The translations under genes were made by a program, and so were the position numbers. Below the pieces are notes generated by a model. It was not told the origin of the DNA. It saw only the letters and a program-made list of their open reading frames with translations, and ran no database searches. Of a stretch of DNA of 62,380 nucleotides, positions 20,510 through 30,493 are shown in pieces (the stretch's first letter is position 1; the number at the start of each line of letters is the position of its first letter). The DNA comes from Budvicia aquatica DSM 5075 = ATCC 35567 (GTDB taxonomy: Bacteria; Pseudomonadota; Gammaproteobacteria; Enterobacterales; Enterobacteriaceae): assembly GCF_000427805.1 (NCBI RefSeq), contig NZ_ATYS01000031.1, forward strand, positions 1,120-63,499, written 5' to 3'.

Positions 20510-21133
20510 CTATAGACGAGTAGATAAAACTTCATCAACTAAACCGTACTCCATCGCTTCCTGTGCAGACAGGAATCTATCACGATCGGTATCGCGTTCA
20601 ATCGTTTCTAACGGCTGGCCGGTATGTTTAGCCATCAGCTCATTCATCAGACGCTTAGTTTTTAAAATTTCCTCAGCGTGAATCTGAATATCTGAAGCCT
20701 GCCCGCGGAAGCCACCTAAAGGCTGGTGAATCATTACGCGTGCGTTCGGCTGGCAAAAACGCTTACCTTTGGCTCCGGCGGCTAATAAGAAAGAGCCCAT
20801 TGAGCAAGCCTGCCCCAGACACATGGTACTAACGTCTGGTTTGATAAACTGCATGGTGTCATAGATTGACATGCCCGCAGTAATCACGCCGCCCGGCGAG
20901 TTGATATAAAGGAATATATCTTTTTCAGGATTCTCGGCTTCTAAAAATAGCATTTGCGCCACAATCAGATTAGCCATGTTGTCTTCAACCTCACCGGTTA
21001 AAAATATAATACGTTCTTTTAACAGGCGGGAAAAAATGTCATAGGAGCGCTCCCCGCGAGAAGTCTGTTCAACGACCATCGGCACTAAGGCCATGCTTGG
21101 TGAAAAATTATCTTGATTGCCACTGTAAGACAT
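20510..21133 (-). CDS. clpP: ClpP, proteolytic subunit of Clp proteases
   Basis: ClpP is the barrel-shaped serine peptidase that partners ClpX and ClpA. The 207-residue protein (E. coli 207) has a catalytic serine in GQACSMGSF, a catalytic histidine in [10 protein letters not shown], and the handle-region aspartate in ERDTDRDRF. The residue before the active serine is Cys, where E. coli has Ala. A short propeptide ([14 protein letters not shown], then ALVPMV) would be self-cleaved. It follows tig by about 105 bases and is likely co-transcribed with clpX. Confidence 0.98.
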   Translation of the reverse strand: MSYSGNQDNFSPSMALVPMVVEQTSRGERSYDIFSRLLKERIIFLTGEVEDNMANLIVAQMLFLEAENPEKDIFLYINSPGGVITAGMSIYDTMQFIKPDVSTMCLGQACSMGSFLLAAGAKGKRFCQPNARVMIHQPLGGFRGQASDIQIHAEEILKTKRLMNELMAKHTGQPLETIERDTDRDRFLSAQEAMEYGLVDEVLSTRL

Positions 21134-21238
21134 GAGGATCTCCTAATAGAAAAATGGCCCGGAAACAAAGCGCCCGAGCCATAGTTAGCAGAAGTATAGA
21201 GACTAAGTCAACTATCTAACCTGCTCTCGAAAGAAGCA

Positions 21239-22543
21239 TTATGCAGCTGGAGTCTGATTCATCAGCTCGCTGAAAGTTGTCGCTTTTTCGGTTACTTTAG
21301 CTTTAGCAAGCAGGGTTTCAACCGCTTGTTCTTCCAGAGCAACGTTACGCATGTTGTTCATCAGCTCTTTATTCTTGCTGTAGAACTCAATAACTTCTTG
21401 CGGATCTTCATACGCAGAAGCCATCTCTTCAATCAGTGCGTTAACGCGGGCTTGATCGGCTTTCAGCTCATTCTTGCTGATCACTTCACCTAACAGCAGG
21501 CCAACAACAACGCGGCGTTTAGCTTGCTCTTCAAACAGTTCGCGTGGTAATTCCATCGCTTGCTGTTGGTTTCCGCCAAAACGCTGTGCAGCTTGTTGAC
21601 GCAGAACGTCGATTTCACCGTCAACTAATGCAGCCGGCACATCGATTTCGTTCGCGCTAATCAGACCATCAATAACCTGTGTTTTCACACGGTTACGAAT
21701 AGCACCTTTCAGCTCGCGCTCCATGTTTTTACGCACTTCTGCTTTTAAGCCTTCCAGCGTACCGTCAGCGACACCGAAACGAGAAATAAACTCTGGCGTA
21801 AACTCTGGTAATTCGCGCTCTTCAACCTTCTTAATAACTATAGCAAATTTAGCTGCTTTGCCTTTTAAGTTTTCAGCGTGGTAGTCTTCTGGGAATGCAA
21901 CGTCGATAGTGAACTCGTCACCCGCTTTATGCCCGACAACACCGTCTTCAAAACCAGGAATCATGCGGCTTTGGCCCATAGCCAATACGAAATCTGTTGC
22001 TTTACCGCCTTCAAACTCTTCACCGTCAATAGAACCAACGAAGTCAAGAGTAACGCGGTCTTCAGCCTGTGCTGCAGCATCAGTTTCTTTCCAAGTTGCC
22101 TGTTGCTTGCGTAAGGTGTCCAGCATTTCCTGAACATCTGCATCGCCCACTTCAACAACGGGTTTTTCAACTTCGATGCTTTCTAAATCTTTCAGTTCTA
22201 CTTCCGGATACACTTCAAATTCAACAGCATAGTTGAAATCTTCGCCCAGCTTATATTCACCCGGTACATACTTAGGTGCGCCAGCCGGATTAATCTTTTC
22301 TTTCACGATGGCATCAATAAAATGACGCTGCATCAGTTCGCCCAGAACGTCTTGACGTGCTGAAGCACCATAGCGTTGAGCAATGATGTTCATTGGCACT
22401 TTTCCTTTACGGAAACCGTCAATGCGTACTTTCTTAGCAATATCTACGAGTTCTTTTTTTACTGCTTCTTCAATTGCGTTGGCCGCAACAACAATTGATA
22501 GACGGCGCCCAAGGCCTTGAGTTGTTTCAACTGAAACTTGCAT
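21239..22543 (-). CDS. tig: Trigger factor
   Basis: Trigger factor is the ribosome-bound chaperone that shields nascent chains and isomerises prolyl bonds. The 434-residue protein (E. coli 432) has the ribosome-docking signature GFRKGKVP with Gly43-Phe44-Arg45-Lys46, a central FKBP-type isomerase domain ([17 protein letters not shown]), and a helical C-terminal substrate cradle. It is followed by clpP and clpX, coupling folding and degradation genes as in most enterics. A leader hairpin upstream is listed separately. Confidence 0.98.
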   Translation of the reverse strand: MQVSVETTQGLGRRLSIVVAANAIEEAVKKELVDIAKKVRIDGFRKGKVPMNIIAQRYGASARQDVLGELMQRHFIDAIVKEKINPAGAPKYVPGEYKLGEDFNYAVEFEVYPEVELKDLESIEVEKPVVEVGDADVQEMLDTLRKQQATWKETDAAAQAEDRVTLDFVGSIDGEEFEGGKATDFVLAMGQSRMIPGFEDGVVGHKAGDEFTIDVAFPEDYHAENLKGKAAKFAIVIKKVEERELPEFTPEFISRFGVADGTLEGLKAEVRKNMERELKGAIRNRVKTQVIDGLISANEIDVPAALVDGEIDVLRQQAAQRFGGNQQQAMELPRELFEEQAKRRVVVGLLLGEVISKNELKADQARVNALIEEMASAYEDPQEVIEFYSKNKELMNNMRNVALEEQAVETLLAKAKVTEKATTFSELMNQTPAA

Positions 22544-22859
22544 CTTGTTACCTCAAAAAATCACAGTGCTCGGTCAACTCCAGAAGCCATTTTCAATATA
22601 TGCACTGAGCTATTTTGAAAAAGCCTCTTAAAACAAGGACGGCCGCATTGCGGTACCTTGTCCCCTGTCGTCAGAAGCATCCCGAATAAAGTCCGGAAAA
22701 TTAGACGCGACATTATAGCCGCGCATTGTTAATGAGTCGAGAAAAGAGCAAATATTGATGAGAGATAAATAATAATAGCTTCCCTCACCTGCTCCCGACT
22801 CAAGGTCTCAATAAGACAAAAAGGCTGTCAGAACAGCAGTCTAACACTAATAAAGCCAT
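22544..22859. other. bolA-tig spacer with tig leader
   Basis: 316 bases. Apart from the bolA terminator at 22817-22837 there is a dyad at about 22634-22665 on the tig side: ACAAGG pairs with CCTTGT, with CCGC/GCGG inside. On the minus strand it ends in GTTTT. It could be a tig leader hairpin or a weak attenuator. No small gene is evident. Confidence 0.45.
22817..22837 (-). terminator. bolA terminator
   Basis: On the minus strand GCTGT-TCTG-ACAGC is followed by CTTTTTG, 23 bases past the bolA stop. The stem is short but the T-run is good. Confidence 0.7.
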
Positions 22860-23174
22860 TTATCCTAAACGACTACCGCCGCGACATGCCGGCGAGTCTG
22901 GTGCACCATTTTGCAGCAATTCCCACTCTTTTGGCGTATATGTATGCAAAGCCAGCGCATGAATCTGCTGTTCCAGCTCTTCTTTCAGCAATTGATAAAT
23001 GATTCGATGGCGGGCTAACAGACGCTGGCCTTCAAAAGATTCACTACTGATAACCACCTTAAAATGGCTTTCTGCACCAACCGGAACGCTATGCTGATGG
23101 CTTTCATCAACCACTTCGATATAAGTTGGTGACAAAGCGTCTATCAGTTTTTTTTCAACTCGATCCCGCATCAT
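22860..23174 (-). CDS. bolA: BolA stress and morphology regulator
   Basis: BolA is a small protein induced in stationary phase and stress. It affects cell shape and biofilm formation, and works with monothiol glutaredoxin in iron-sulfur handling. The 104-residue protein (E. coli 105) has the BolA fold. The conserved segment VGAESHFKVVISSESF is followed by RHRIIYQLL and by HALALHTYTPKEW with the ligand histidine. The start is the first of two adjacent ATGs behind a GGAGG site. It is divergent from yajG. Confidence 0.96.
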   Translation of the reverse strand: MMRDRVEKKLIDALSPTYIEVVDESHQHSVPVGAESHFKVVISSESFEGQRLLARHRIIYQLLKEELEQQIHALALHTYTPKEWELLQNGAPDSPACRGGSRLG

Positions 23175-23633
23175 AAAAGCCTCCGGGGATTATGGCTAGC
23201 TAACAGGCAAGTCACGACATATGAGTCAAACAGACTTAACCAGTATCCTGACCCATTTATTTACAGCCCCTAATAGTAGCTGTAGTCGCTGTTTTTTGCA
23301 CTGAACTGATATAAAGCGCGTTATTTTTACCAAGACGCCAATAAAATAACGATAAATTGAGTAAAGAATTTGAATTTTACCTAATGATTTAGCATCCTGC
23401 CTCTTCCTCAGCCTACGAGCAGTGATATGATATGCGCTGCTTGATATAAAGCGGGTAAAAACTAAGACACCAGATCGGCGCATTGAATAGTAATTAAAAC
23501 CTGATATCGAACAAAAAGTACGGTTACACAACCAAGTAACTATTGGTAGATGCCAATAGAGTATGTATCGACTGATGATGCCATTATCAATCCGGTACAC
23601 ATGGAAAATAAATTAAATTTTAAAAGGTCTACC
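23175..23633. other. bolA-yajG divergent spacer
   Basis: 459 bases between divergent genes. The 12-mer TGATATAAAGCG occurs twice in the same orientation, at 23307-23318 and 23442-23453, 135 bp apart. A 124-codon minus-strand frame (23226-23600) covers much of it, but has no family resemblance and no ribosome site that I can see, so I do not call it. No confident promoter could be assigned. Confidence 0.45.
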
Positions 23634-24230
23634 GTGAAAAAAATGACTACGCTCCAACGCCTTCTTTTCCCTTTATTGGCGCTGTTTATTCTTGCCGGTT
23701 GTTCAAACCGTCCGGAAACAACATTGACCATAGATCCGCCGATGGTTATGCCAACCCAAGATCCTGGCCTGATGGGGGCAACTATCAGCGTTAATAGCGC
23801 CGACCTTCGTCAAGATGCGGCTTTAGCCAAAGTTAACCGTAAAGGTCAGCTACTGGTATTAACCCCTTCACGGGATCTGCGTTTCTTAATGCAAGAAGCG
23901 CTTGAAAAGCAGATGCGTGCCCGCGGTTACATGGTTGGTCCTGACGGCAGCATTAACGTCCAGATCGTTATTAACCAGCTCTTCGCTGACGTACAAGAAG
24001 GCGATCTTCGCTATAACATTACCACCAAAGCTGACTTCTCTATTATCAGCCAGGCAAAGAACGGCGCTTCACAAACCAAAAACTTCCGTTCAAGCCATAG
24101 CGTTTCTGGTGCATTTACTGCCACCAACAAAAATATTGAGAAAGTCGTGAATGAAGCTTTAGCCGATATTTTTAACGAAATGGCTCAGGACACCAGCGTA
24201 AGCGAATTTATTAAACAAAATGCTCGCTGA
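23634..24230 (+). CDS. yajG: Lipoprotein YajG
   Basis: YajG is an outer-membrane-directed lipoprotein of unknown function (198 residues here, E. coli 192). The signal peptide ends in the lipobox LAGC, and a Ser follows the lipidated Cys, which favours outer-membrane sorting. The mature part resembles E. coli YajG throughout, including LMQEALEKQMRARGYMVGP and a C-terminal EFIKQNAR. I chose GTG 23634, behind AAAAGG. ATG 23643 is possible. The frame extends further upstream without support. It lies 51 bases ahead of ampG, as in E. coli. Confidence 0.92.
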   Translation: MKKMTTLQRLLFPLLALFILAGCSNRPETTLTIDPPMVMPTQDPGLMGATISVNSADLRQDAALAKVNRKGQLLVLTPSRDLRFLMQEALEKQMRARGYMVGPDGSINVQIVINQLFADVQEGDLRYNITTKADFSIISQAKNGASQTKNFRSSHSVSGAFTATNKNIEKVVNEALADIFNEMAQDTSVSEFIKQNAR

Positions 24231-24281
24231 TTTCTTTATCCCATCCCCTGACTGCGCTAGCGGCAGGGGAATATCGCTATC

Positions 24282-25790
24282 ATGATGAATAACAATCTGA
24301 AATCCTCTAAGCGGCGCGATACTCTTATACTGCTGCTGCTTGGTTTTGCCTCAGGGCTGCCTTTAGCGTTAACCTCGGGCACCTTTCAGGCATGGATGAC
24401 CGTTGCCGGTTTAGATTTAACAACCATCGGATTTTTCTCATTAGTTGGCCAGGCTTACGTATTTAAGTTTCTCTGGTCACCTTTGATGGATCGCTATCAT
24501 CTGCCGTTTCTTGGCCGCCGCCGTGGCTGGTTGTTGTTAACCCAGGTGGCGCTGGTTATTTTGATTTTTGCCATTGGCTGCCTGAATCCTCAAAGCGATC
24601 TCTGGCTGATGGCCGGTCTGGCTGTGCTCATCGCCTTCTTTTCTGCTTCACAAGATATTGTCTTTGACGCCTATAAAACCGATATTTTGAGCGCCGACCA
24701 AAGAGGTAACGGTGCAGCCGTTTCCGTCTTGGGCTATCGGATAGCTATGTTGGTTTCCGGTGGCTTAGCGTTATGGATTGCGCACTACTATCTTGGCTGG
24801 CGATCAACCTACTGGTTGATGTCGGCGTTAATGATTATCGGCATTATTGCAACCTTAAATGCCCGAGAGCCGACAACAGAGATACCGACCCCTCGCACAA
24901 TTGAACAAGCGATTCTCGAGCCTTTAAAAGACTTCTTCGGCCGTAATAATGCTTGGCTAATTTTATTGTTGATTGTGCTCTACAAGATGGGCGATGCCTT
25001 TGCGGGTAGCCTGAGCACCACATTTCTGATCCGCGGAGTTGGATTTAACGCAGGCGAAGTCGGTCTGGTCAATAAAACTCTCGGTCTGCTGGCGACGATC
25101 GTTGGTGTACTCATCGGCGGTATGTTAATGCAGCGGTTAACCCTGTTCCGCGCTCTGATGATATTTGGGATCCTTCAGGCCGTATCAAACTTCGGCTATT
25201 GGATTTTAGCGGTTACCGATAAGAATATTATCACTATGGGTAGCGCTATTTTCTTCGAAAACCTCTGCGGGGGAATGGGAACAGCGGCCTTTGTTGCTCT
25301 GCTGATGACCCTATGTAATCGCTCCTTCTCCGCGACCCAATTTGCCCTGTTATCGGCATTATCTGCCGTTGGGCGGGTTTATGTCGGCCCGGTAGCCGGT
25401 TGGTTTGTCGAACTGTATGACTGGCCGCTGTTCTATCTGTTTACCATTGTTGCCGCCGTTCCCGGTCTACTTCTGCTGGCTATTTGTCGTCAGACGCTGG
25501 AATACACACAACAGACGGACAGTTTCTTGCCCAGAAACCTCTTCCCTGCCCAATATAATCTGGCGATTAAGTTCTTGATTGCCGGTTGCTATATGCTGGC
25601 TATCAGACTGCTTTTATTGTTCTGGGATCTGATCTTCGCCAAATTACATCCTCTGAGCTCAATGGAATCCAACCTAATGGCATATCTGAAAGAGTTTTTG
25701 ATGGGTGGCGGAATGCTACTTTGCATTATCGGAGTGGTACTGGGCTGTCTGCTGGATTATATCTCGATTAGGCGGAAACAAACTCTGTGA
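24282..25790 (+). CDS. ampG: Muropeptide permease AmpG
   Basis: AmpG is the inner-membrane major-facilitator permease that imports GlcNAc-anhydromuropeptides for cell-wall recycling. It supplies the inducer for ampC regulation in species that have ampR. The 502-residue protein (E. coli 491) has about 14 membrane segments. It begins with the conserved LLLGFASGLPLALTSGTFQA and carries the loop WSPLMDRYHLPFLGRRRGW and SASQDIVFDAYKTDIL. In E. coli the cyo operon follows. Here the arabinose genes do. Confidence 0.96.
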   Translation: MMNNNLKSSKRRDTLILLLLGFASGLPLALTSGTFQAWMTVAGLDLTTIGFFSLVGQAYVFKFLWSPLMDRYHLPFLGRRRGWLLLTQVALVILIFAIGCLNPQSDLWLMAGLAVLIAFFSASQDIVFDAYKTDILSADQRGNGAAVSVLGYRIAMLVSGGLALWIAHYYLGWRSTYWLMSALMIIGIIATLNAREPTTEIPTPRTIEQAILEPLKDFFGRNNAWLILLLIVLYKMGDAFAGSLSTTFLIRGVGFNAGEVGLVNKTLGLLATIVGVLIGGMLMQRLTLFRALMIFGILQAVSNFGYWILAVTDKNIITMGSAIFFENLCGGMGTAAFVALLMTLCNRSFSATQFALLSALSAVGRVYVGPVAGWFVELYDWPLFYLFTIVAAVPGLLLLAICRQTLEYTQQTDSFLPRNLFPAQYNLAIKFLIAGCYMLAIRLLLLFWDLIFAKLHPLSSMESNLMAYLKEFLMGGGMLLCIIGVVLGCLLDYISIRRKQTL

Positions 25791-25792
25791 TA

Positions 25793-25828
25793 AAAAAAGC
25801 GCACGGCCAGTTGGCAATGCGCTTTTTT
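25793..25828. terminator. Bidirectional terminator between ampG and araD
   Basis: AAAAAAGCGCA and TGCGCTTTTTT form an 11-bp stem with a 14-base loop. It lies between the convergent stops, with a U-run in either direction. Confidence 0.9.
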
Positions 25829-25845
25829 ACTCATCAGTGAATGAC

Positions 25846-26541
25846 TTACTGACCGTAATAGGCATTCTTTCCGTGTTTACGCAGATAGTGTTTATCCAAT
25901 AACTCTTGCTGCATCGGACCTAAGTCAGGCGCCAATTGAGAAGTAAACAGATTCATATAGGCAATCTCTTCCAGTACCACCGCGTTATGCACGGCATTAT
26001 CCGGATCGGTTCCCCAAGCAAACGGCCCGTGAGAATTAACTAATACCGCCGGTACATCTTTCGCTGTGATCCCTCTGGCGGCGAAGGTATCTACGATCAC
26101 ATTACCGGTTTCACGCTCATACTCACCGGCGATTTCCTGATTTGTCATACGGCGAGTACAGGGAATTGCGCCATAGAAATAGTCAGCATGAGTGGTTCCC
26201 CAAGCGGCTAAATCACGCCCGGCCTGAGCCCAAATAGTGGCATGGCGAGAGTGAGTATGAACAATTCCGCCAATTTCAGGGAATGCACGATACAGCACTA
26301 GGTGAGTTTCAGTATCTGATGACGGTTTTTTAGTTCCTTCCACCACTTTGCCGGTTTCCAGACTCACCACAACCATATCGTCAACGGTCATATGCTCATA
26401 TTCAACGCCCGATGGCTTAATCACAATCACGCCGTGTTCACGGTCAACGCCGCTGACATTACCCCAAGTGAACGTCACCAGATTATGGCGAGGCAAAGCC
26501 AAATTAGCGTCAAGGACCTGTTGCTTTAGTTGGTTATACAT
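25846..26541 (-). CDS. araD: L-ribulose-5-phosphate 4-epimerase
   Basis: AraD converts L-ribulose 5-phosphate to D-xylulose 5-phosphate, the last arabinose-specific step before the pentose phosphate pathway. The 231-residue protein equals E. coli AraD in length. It is a class II aldolase-fold zinc enzyme, with metal-binding histidines in [16 protein letters not shown] and later in [11 protein letters not shown] set the start at ATG 26541 ([17 protein letters not shown]). The frame extends to 26580 without support. It is separated from araA by an unusually long 319-base structured spacer. Confidence 0.97.
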   Translation of the reverse strand: MYNQLKQQVLDANLALPRHNLVTFTWGNVSGVDREHGVIVIKPSGVEYEHMTVDDMVVVSLETGKVVEGTKKPSSDTETHLVLYRAFPEIGGIVHTHSRHATIWAQAGRDLAAWGTTHADYFYGAIPCTRRMTNQEIAGEYERETGNVIVDTFAARGITAKDVPAVLVNSHGPFAWGTDPDNAVHNAVVLEEIAYMNLFTSQLAPDLGPMQQELLDKHYLRKHGKNAYYGQ

Positions 26542-26860
26542 AGAAAAAACCTTATAGAAATAGATATTTGATAAAGCCATTTTTTGAGAAAAATAAACCA
26601 GAATAAATGATTCAGTGGCCGTTCTCTTAGTTTTTGGCCTTTGCCCTTATCAATGAGCACTTGAACTCAGCTGACATAAAAAATTTAGCATCAGCAGCAT
26701 GGATGCTGCGAAAGACAAAGCGACCTGAGTTCCCGTGCGGGGACGCGGGTCAAGGGGCCACTATGGCCCCTTGTCGATCGCGTGTAATGTGGGTTATGGA
26801 AACGGTTCACGATTGGCGAACCAACCTCTCGGTATTCTTACCTGTAATTACCCATCACTA
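26542..26860 (-). other. Structured araA-araD intergenic region
   Basis: 319 bases between araA and araD, more GC-rich than its surroundings and full of dyads. These are GCAGCAT-GG-ATGCTGC (26694-26709), CAAGGGGCC-ACTAT-GGCCCCTTG (26751-26773), and a GGTTC/GAACC dyad near 26805-26823. CCCGTGCGGGGACGCGGG lies between the first two. It has the look of a dispersed enteric repeat or a structured RNA element. No coding region is convincing. Within the araBAD message it could act as a stability or attenuation element. Confidence 0.55.
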
Positions 26861-28363
26861 TTAACGACAGATTTTATAATAAACCTCATTCCAGCGGATC
26901 TGATTCTTAAAGTCCGGAATTCGGGTTTCATTATCAATCAGCAGCAGCTCGATACCACACATCTCAGCATAAATACGTAAATGCTCAATATCCAGCGACT
27001 GAGTGAATACCGTATGGTGAGCGCCACCGGCCAAAATCCACGCCTCAGCGGCAACGGCCAGCGATGGCTGAGTTTTCCATACCGCATGAGCAACCGGCAA
27101 CTTAGGCAGCGCATGAGGTGGCTCAATAGCATCTACCGCATTAACCAACAGGCGGAAGCGATCGCCCATATCAATCAGGCTGGCATTCAACGCCGGACCG
27201 GCAGGTGCAGAGAAAATCAGGCGCGCCGGATCGTCTTTACCGCCAATGCCTAAGTGCTGTACATCCAGCAGCGGTTTTTCTTCACGGGCAATTGACGGGC
27301 ACACTTCCAGCATATGTGAACCCAGTACCAAATCGTTACCCGGTTCAAAGTGGTAGGTGTAATCTTCCATAAAGGAAGTTCCACCTTTCAGGCCGGATGA
27401 CATAACTTTCATAATGCGTAGCAATGCTGCGGTTTTCCAGTCGCCTTCCGCTCCGAAACCATAGCCTTGCTGCATCAGGCGTTGCACTGATAGCCCCGGA
27501 AGCTGTTTTAAGCCATACAAGTTTTCAAAGGTGGTGGTGAAAGCCCCGAAGTTACCCTGCTCTAAGAACTTTTTGATTCCCAGCTCAATACGGGCAGCAT
27601 CTAACAGGTTAGCGCGCTTAGCGCCATTAACTTTAACTACGTCAGTCAGGCGATAGCTGGCTTCGTACTCATCAATCAACGCATTGATGTCGCCTTGAGA
27701 CACCGCATCAACCACAGAGACTAAATCACCGAGCGCATACCCATTAACCGCATAGCCGAATTTAATCTGCGCAGCGACTTTATCACCGTCGGTTACGGCA
27801 ACTTCACGCATATTGTCACCAAAACGGGCAACTTTTAAATTCTGGCTTTCATACAGACCGGCCGCAACGCGCATCCAGCGATCCAGCTTGTGGTGAACGT
27901 CTTTGTCTTTCCACGAACCAACAACCGCGGTGTATTCATTACGCATACGCGCACCGATAAAACCGAATTCACGGCCACCGTGGGCAGTCTGATTGAGGTT
28001 CATGAAATCCATGTCCATGGTGTCCCATGGAATTTCATTACGATATTGAGTATGCAACTGCAACAACGGTTTTTCTAACAGGCTTAAACCTGCAATCCAC
28101 ATTTTTGCCGGAGAAAAAGTGTGCAGCCAAGTGACGATACCTACGCAACTTTTTGCATAGTTAGCCTCACGACACAGCGTGACAATCTCATCCGGCGTGG
28201 TTGCCAGAGGCTTAATCACCAGCTTAATTGGCAATTTAGCTTCTTTATTTAAGCCATTAACAACTTCGTCAGCTTGCTGAGTGACCTGTTTCAGAGTCTG
28301 TGGTCCGTACAGGTGTTGGCTACCAATAACAAACCAAACTTCTAACTGATTAAAGACGTTCAT
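26861..28363 (-). CDS. araA: L-arabinose isomerase
   Basis: AraA converts L-arabinose to L-ribulose in the cytosol, using Mn2+. The 500-residue protein equals the E. coli length and begins [20 protein letters not shown]. Metal and substrate residues lie in [25 protein letters not shown] and in the C-terminal [11 protein letters not shown] chose ATG 28363 because GGGAG lies five bases upstream. The ATG four codons earlier overlaps that ribosome site. It follows araB by 55 bases in the araBAD unit. Confidence 0.98.
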   Translation of the reverse strand: MNVFNQLEVWFVIGSQHLYGPQTLKQVTQQADEVVNGLNKEAKLPIKLVIKPLATTPDEIVTLCREANYAKSCVGIVTWLHTFSPAKMWIAGLSLLEKPLLQLHTQYRNEIPWDTMDMDFMNLNQTAHGGREFGFIGARMRNEYTAVVGSWKDKDVHHKLDRWMRVAAGLYESQNLKVARFGDNMREVAVTDGDKVAAQIKFGYAVNGYALGDLVSVVDAVSQGDINALIDEYEASYRLTDVVKVNGAKRANLLDAARIELGIKKFLEQGNFGAFTTTFENLYGLKQLPGLSVQRLMQQGYGFGAEGDWKTAALLRIMKVMSSGLKGGTSFMEDYTYHFEPGNDLVLGSHMLEVCPSIAREEKPLLDVQHLGIGGKDDPARLIFSAPAGPALNASLIDMGDRFRLLVNAVDAIEPPHALPKLPVAHAVWKTQPSLAVAAEAWILAGGAHHTVFTQSLDIEHLRIYAEMCGIELLLIDNETRIPDFKNQIRWNEVYYKICR

Positions 28364-28418
28364 ATAAACTCCCATTATTGTGGCCTACTCTTCAGCAAGC
28401 TAATCGTAAATTCAGAGA

Positions 28419-30098
28419 TTAACTATTGGGTTGTACGGCGTAGCAAGGCTCCGCTGCGGCACCCCATTGTTGGTAACGTTGATACAGTTTTTCGTACTGT
28501 GCTGCGCGAACCGGATCCGGCGTCAAAGTGCGTTCAATCGGGCTGGCCATATGTTCCTGAGCTTCAGGAATTGAACCATGAACGCCTGCGGCTACGGCAG
28601 CAAAAATTGCTGCACCTAACGCACAGCACTGGTCTGATTCGACAATCTGTAGCGGACGATTCATTACATCGGTACACACTTGCATAATAACCGGTGACTT
28701 ACGGGCAATACCGCCCAGAGCCAAAACGTTTTCAACCGGAATATCCTGATCGATAAAGCATTCCATAATGGCTCTGGCGCCAAATGCGGTTGAGGCAATA
28801 AATCCGCCAAATAGGGTTGGTGCATCAGTGCCCAAATTCAGATCGGTAATCACGCCTTTCAGGCGCTGGTTGGCAAATGGCGTTCTGCGGCCGTTAAACC
28901 AATCAAGCACTACCGGTAACTTATCCAGCGACGTTTGCTGAGCCCATGCTTCAGTCAGTGCAGGTAACAGATTTGATTCGACTTGTTTAAGTGCCGGAGC
29001 CAGCTCCGGGTTTTGCTCAGCCGCATGTTGCAGCGGCCATGACAGTAACCGGCTGTACCAGGCATACATATCACCGAATGCCGATTGGCCGGCTTCCATA
29101 CCGATAAGCCCCGGTACTACGCTGCCATCAACCTGACCACAAATACCGGCAACGGCACGATCACCGACTAATTCATTATCAGCCAGCAAAATATCGCAGG
29201 TAGAAGTACCAATAACTTTAACCAGTGTATAAGGCTGTGCACCTGCACCTACCGCACCCATATGGCAGTCAAACTCGCCGCCGGAAAGCACAACGGTATC
29301 CGGTAGGCCAAGGCGTTGAGCCCATTCTTTAGTGATACGACCAACCGCCTTCTCAGCGGTATGGGTTTCAGTGAACATCGGATAAGTCAGATTTTCGACC
29401 AGAACAGGATCCAATGCCTGCAAGAAATCCCGCGGAGGCAAGCCGTTCCATTCAGGGTGCCATAACGCTTTATGACCGGCAGCACAGCGGCCGCGCATAA
29501 TATTATCCGGAGCTTGTGTACCGCTTAGCAATGCAGGAACCCAGTCGCAAAGCTCAACCCACGACGTAGCGGCTTCACTTACAGCGCGGTCAGCACGGGA
29601 TACATGAAGAATTTTCGCCCAAAACCATTCAGAGGAGTAAATGCCACCGATATAGCGGGAGTAATCACCGAAACGCCCGCTATGACAAAGGCGGTTAATC
29701 TCTTCAGCTTCTTCTATTGCCGTATGATCTTTCCATAAAACAAACATCGCATTGGGGTTATCGGCAAATTCAGGCCGGAGGGCTAAAACACGGCCTTCAC
29801 TGTCAATAGGCGCCGGCGTTGAACCGGTAGTGTCTACGCCGATACCAACAATATTCAGACGCTGTTCAGGCGTTAGCATCGCCACTACCGCCTTAATAGC
29901 CTGCTCCATAGACTCAATGTAATCTAATGGATGATGGCGGAACTGGTTTTCCGACGCATGGCAAAACAACCCCTGTTTCCAGCGCGGGTAATAAACCACT
30001 TCGGTGGCAATTTCAGAGCCTTCTATGCAGTCGACCGCCAGGGCCCGTACGGAATCACTTCCAAAATCAAGTCCAAGGGTAATAGCGCCTTTTGACAT
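28419..30098 (-). CDS. araB: L-ribulokinase
   Basis: AraB phosphorylates L-ribulose with ATP, the second step of arabinose breakdown. The 559-residue FGGY-family sugar kinase (E. coli 566) has the phosphate-binding start [18 protein letters not shown], the active-site region [12 protein letters not shown] and the ATP-site motif [16 protein letters not shown] set the start at ATG 30098 (MSKGAITLG), behind AGAGGT. The frame runs on to 30212 but that region contains the promoter. It is first in araBAD, divergent from araFGH-araC. Confidence 0.97.
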   Translation of the reverse strand: MSKGAITLGLDFGSDSVRALAVDCIEGSEIATEVVYYPRWKQGLFCHASENQFRHHPLDYIESMEQAIKAVVAMLTPEQRLNIVGIGVDTTGSTPAPIDSEGRVLALRPEFADNPNAMFVLWKDHTAIEEAEEINRLCHSGRFGDYSRYIGGIYSSEWFWAKILHVSRADRAVSEAATSWVELCDWVPALLSGTQAPDNIMRGRCAAGHKALWHPEWNGLPPRDFLQALDPVLVENLTYPMFTETHTAEKAVGRITKEWAQRLGLPDTVVLSGGEFDCHMGAVGAGAQPYTLVKVIGTSTCDILLADNELVGDRAVAGICGQVDGSVVPGLIGMEAGQSAFGDMYAWYSRLLSWPLQHAAEQNPELAPALKQVESNLLPALTEAWAQQTSLDKLPVVLDWFNGRRTPFANQRLKGVITDLNLGTDAPTLFGGFIASTAFGARAIMECFIDQDIPVENVLALGGIARKSPVIMQVCTDVMNRPLQIVESDQCCALGAAIFAAVAAGVHGSIPEAQEHMASPIERTLTPDPVRAAQYEKLYQRYQQWGAAAEPCYAVQPNS

Positions 30099-30164
30099 AA
30101 AAACCTCTAACGAATAAATGGATAAAAGACTATGGGATACCATAAGAAAATCCCACAAAATCAG

Positions 30165-30202
30165 CGAGGAGTCATTAGCTAGATATATGAACAATCCTGC
30201 TT
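30165..30202 (-). promoter_or_regulatory. AraC activator half-sites I1-I2 at the araB promoter
   Basis: On the minus strand AAGC-N7-TTCATA (30186-30202) and TAGC-N7-TCCTCG (30165-30181) resemble the AraC half-site TAGC-N7-TCCATA. Their starts are exactly 21 bp apart in the same orientation, the spacing of E. coli araI1-I2. They lie 67-104 bases ahead of the araB ATG. A -10-like TATGGT follows about 20 bp downstream of I2. Confidence 0.75.
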
Positions 30203-30215
30203 TCGTAGACAAGAT

Positions 30216-30304
30216 TGTGATCTAGTTCAAAGGATAAATACATCACATTTCCACTGAATACATGAACAATCTTGCTGTAATTTTTATTTGTGATGCCGGT
30301 CTGA
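30216..30304. promoter_or_regulatory. CRP sites and distal AraC half-site in the araB-araF spacer
   Basis: The site TGTGATCTAGTTCAAA (30216-30231) reads TTTGA-N6-TCACA toward araB, one mismatch per CRP dyad half at most. Its centre is about 21 bp from the edge of AraC site I1, as in E. coli. A third AraC-like half-site, CAGC-N7-TTCATG on the minus strand (30261-30277), lies 75 bp from I1 in the same orientation. A weaker CRP-like TGTGA-N6-TCTGA is at 30289-30304, on the araF side. The spacer to 30493 holds the araF promoter, which I cannot place firmly. Confidence 0.6.
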
Positions 30305-30493
30305 TAACTGTGGGTGTTTTATGGTTAAAACTTACCCTACGTTATTTGGCCAAATAAAAAATCTTCCGATAAAACAATTTATATCAGTCTATTATTTTAT
30401 TCAGCCAATAGCTTAGCAATAGTGAATCTCGCTGTATCGATACCAACATGACGAAATTTCGCCACACAGAAAAGCACAGGAGAGATAAAAGAT

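Noticed and set aside
20510-21133. Cys next to the ClpP active serine (GQACSMG), considered as a regulatory change
   Set aside because: The catalytic triad is intact and the position varies among ClpP proteins, so there is no reason to infer altered function.
23226-23600. A 124-codon minus-strand frame between bolA and yajG
   Set aside because: No family resemblance, no ribosome site, and an odd residue mix. It overlaps the control region of two divergent genes and the start of yajG.
26634-26864. A 76-codon plus-strand frame in the araA-araD spacer
   Set aside because: It lies across strong hairpins and has no recognisable domain. The RNA-structure reading explains the sequence better.
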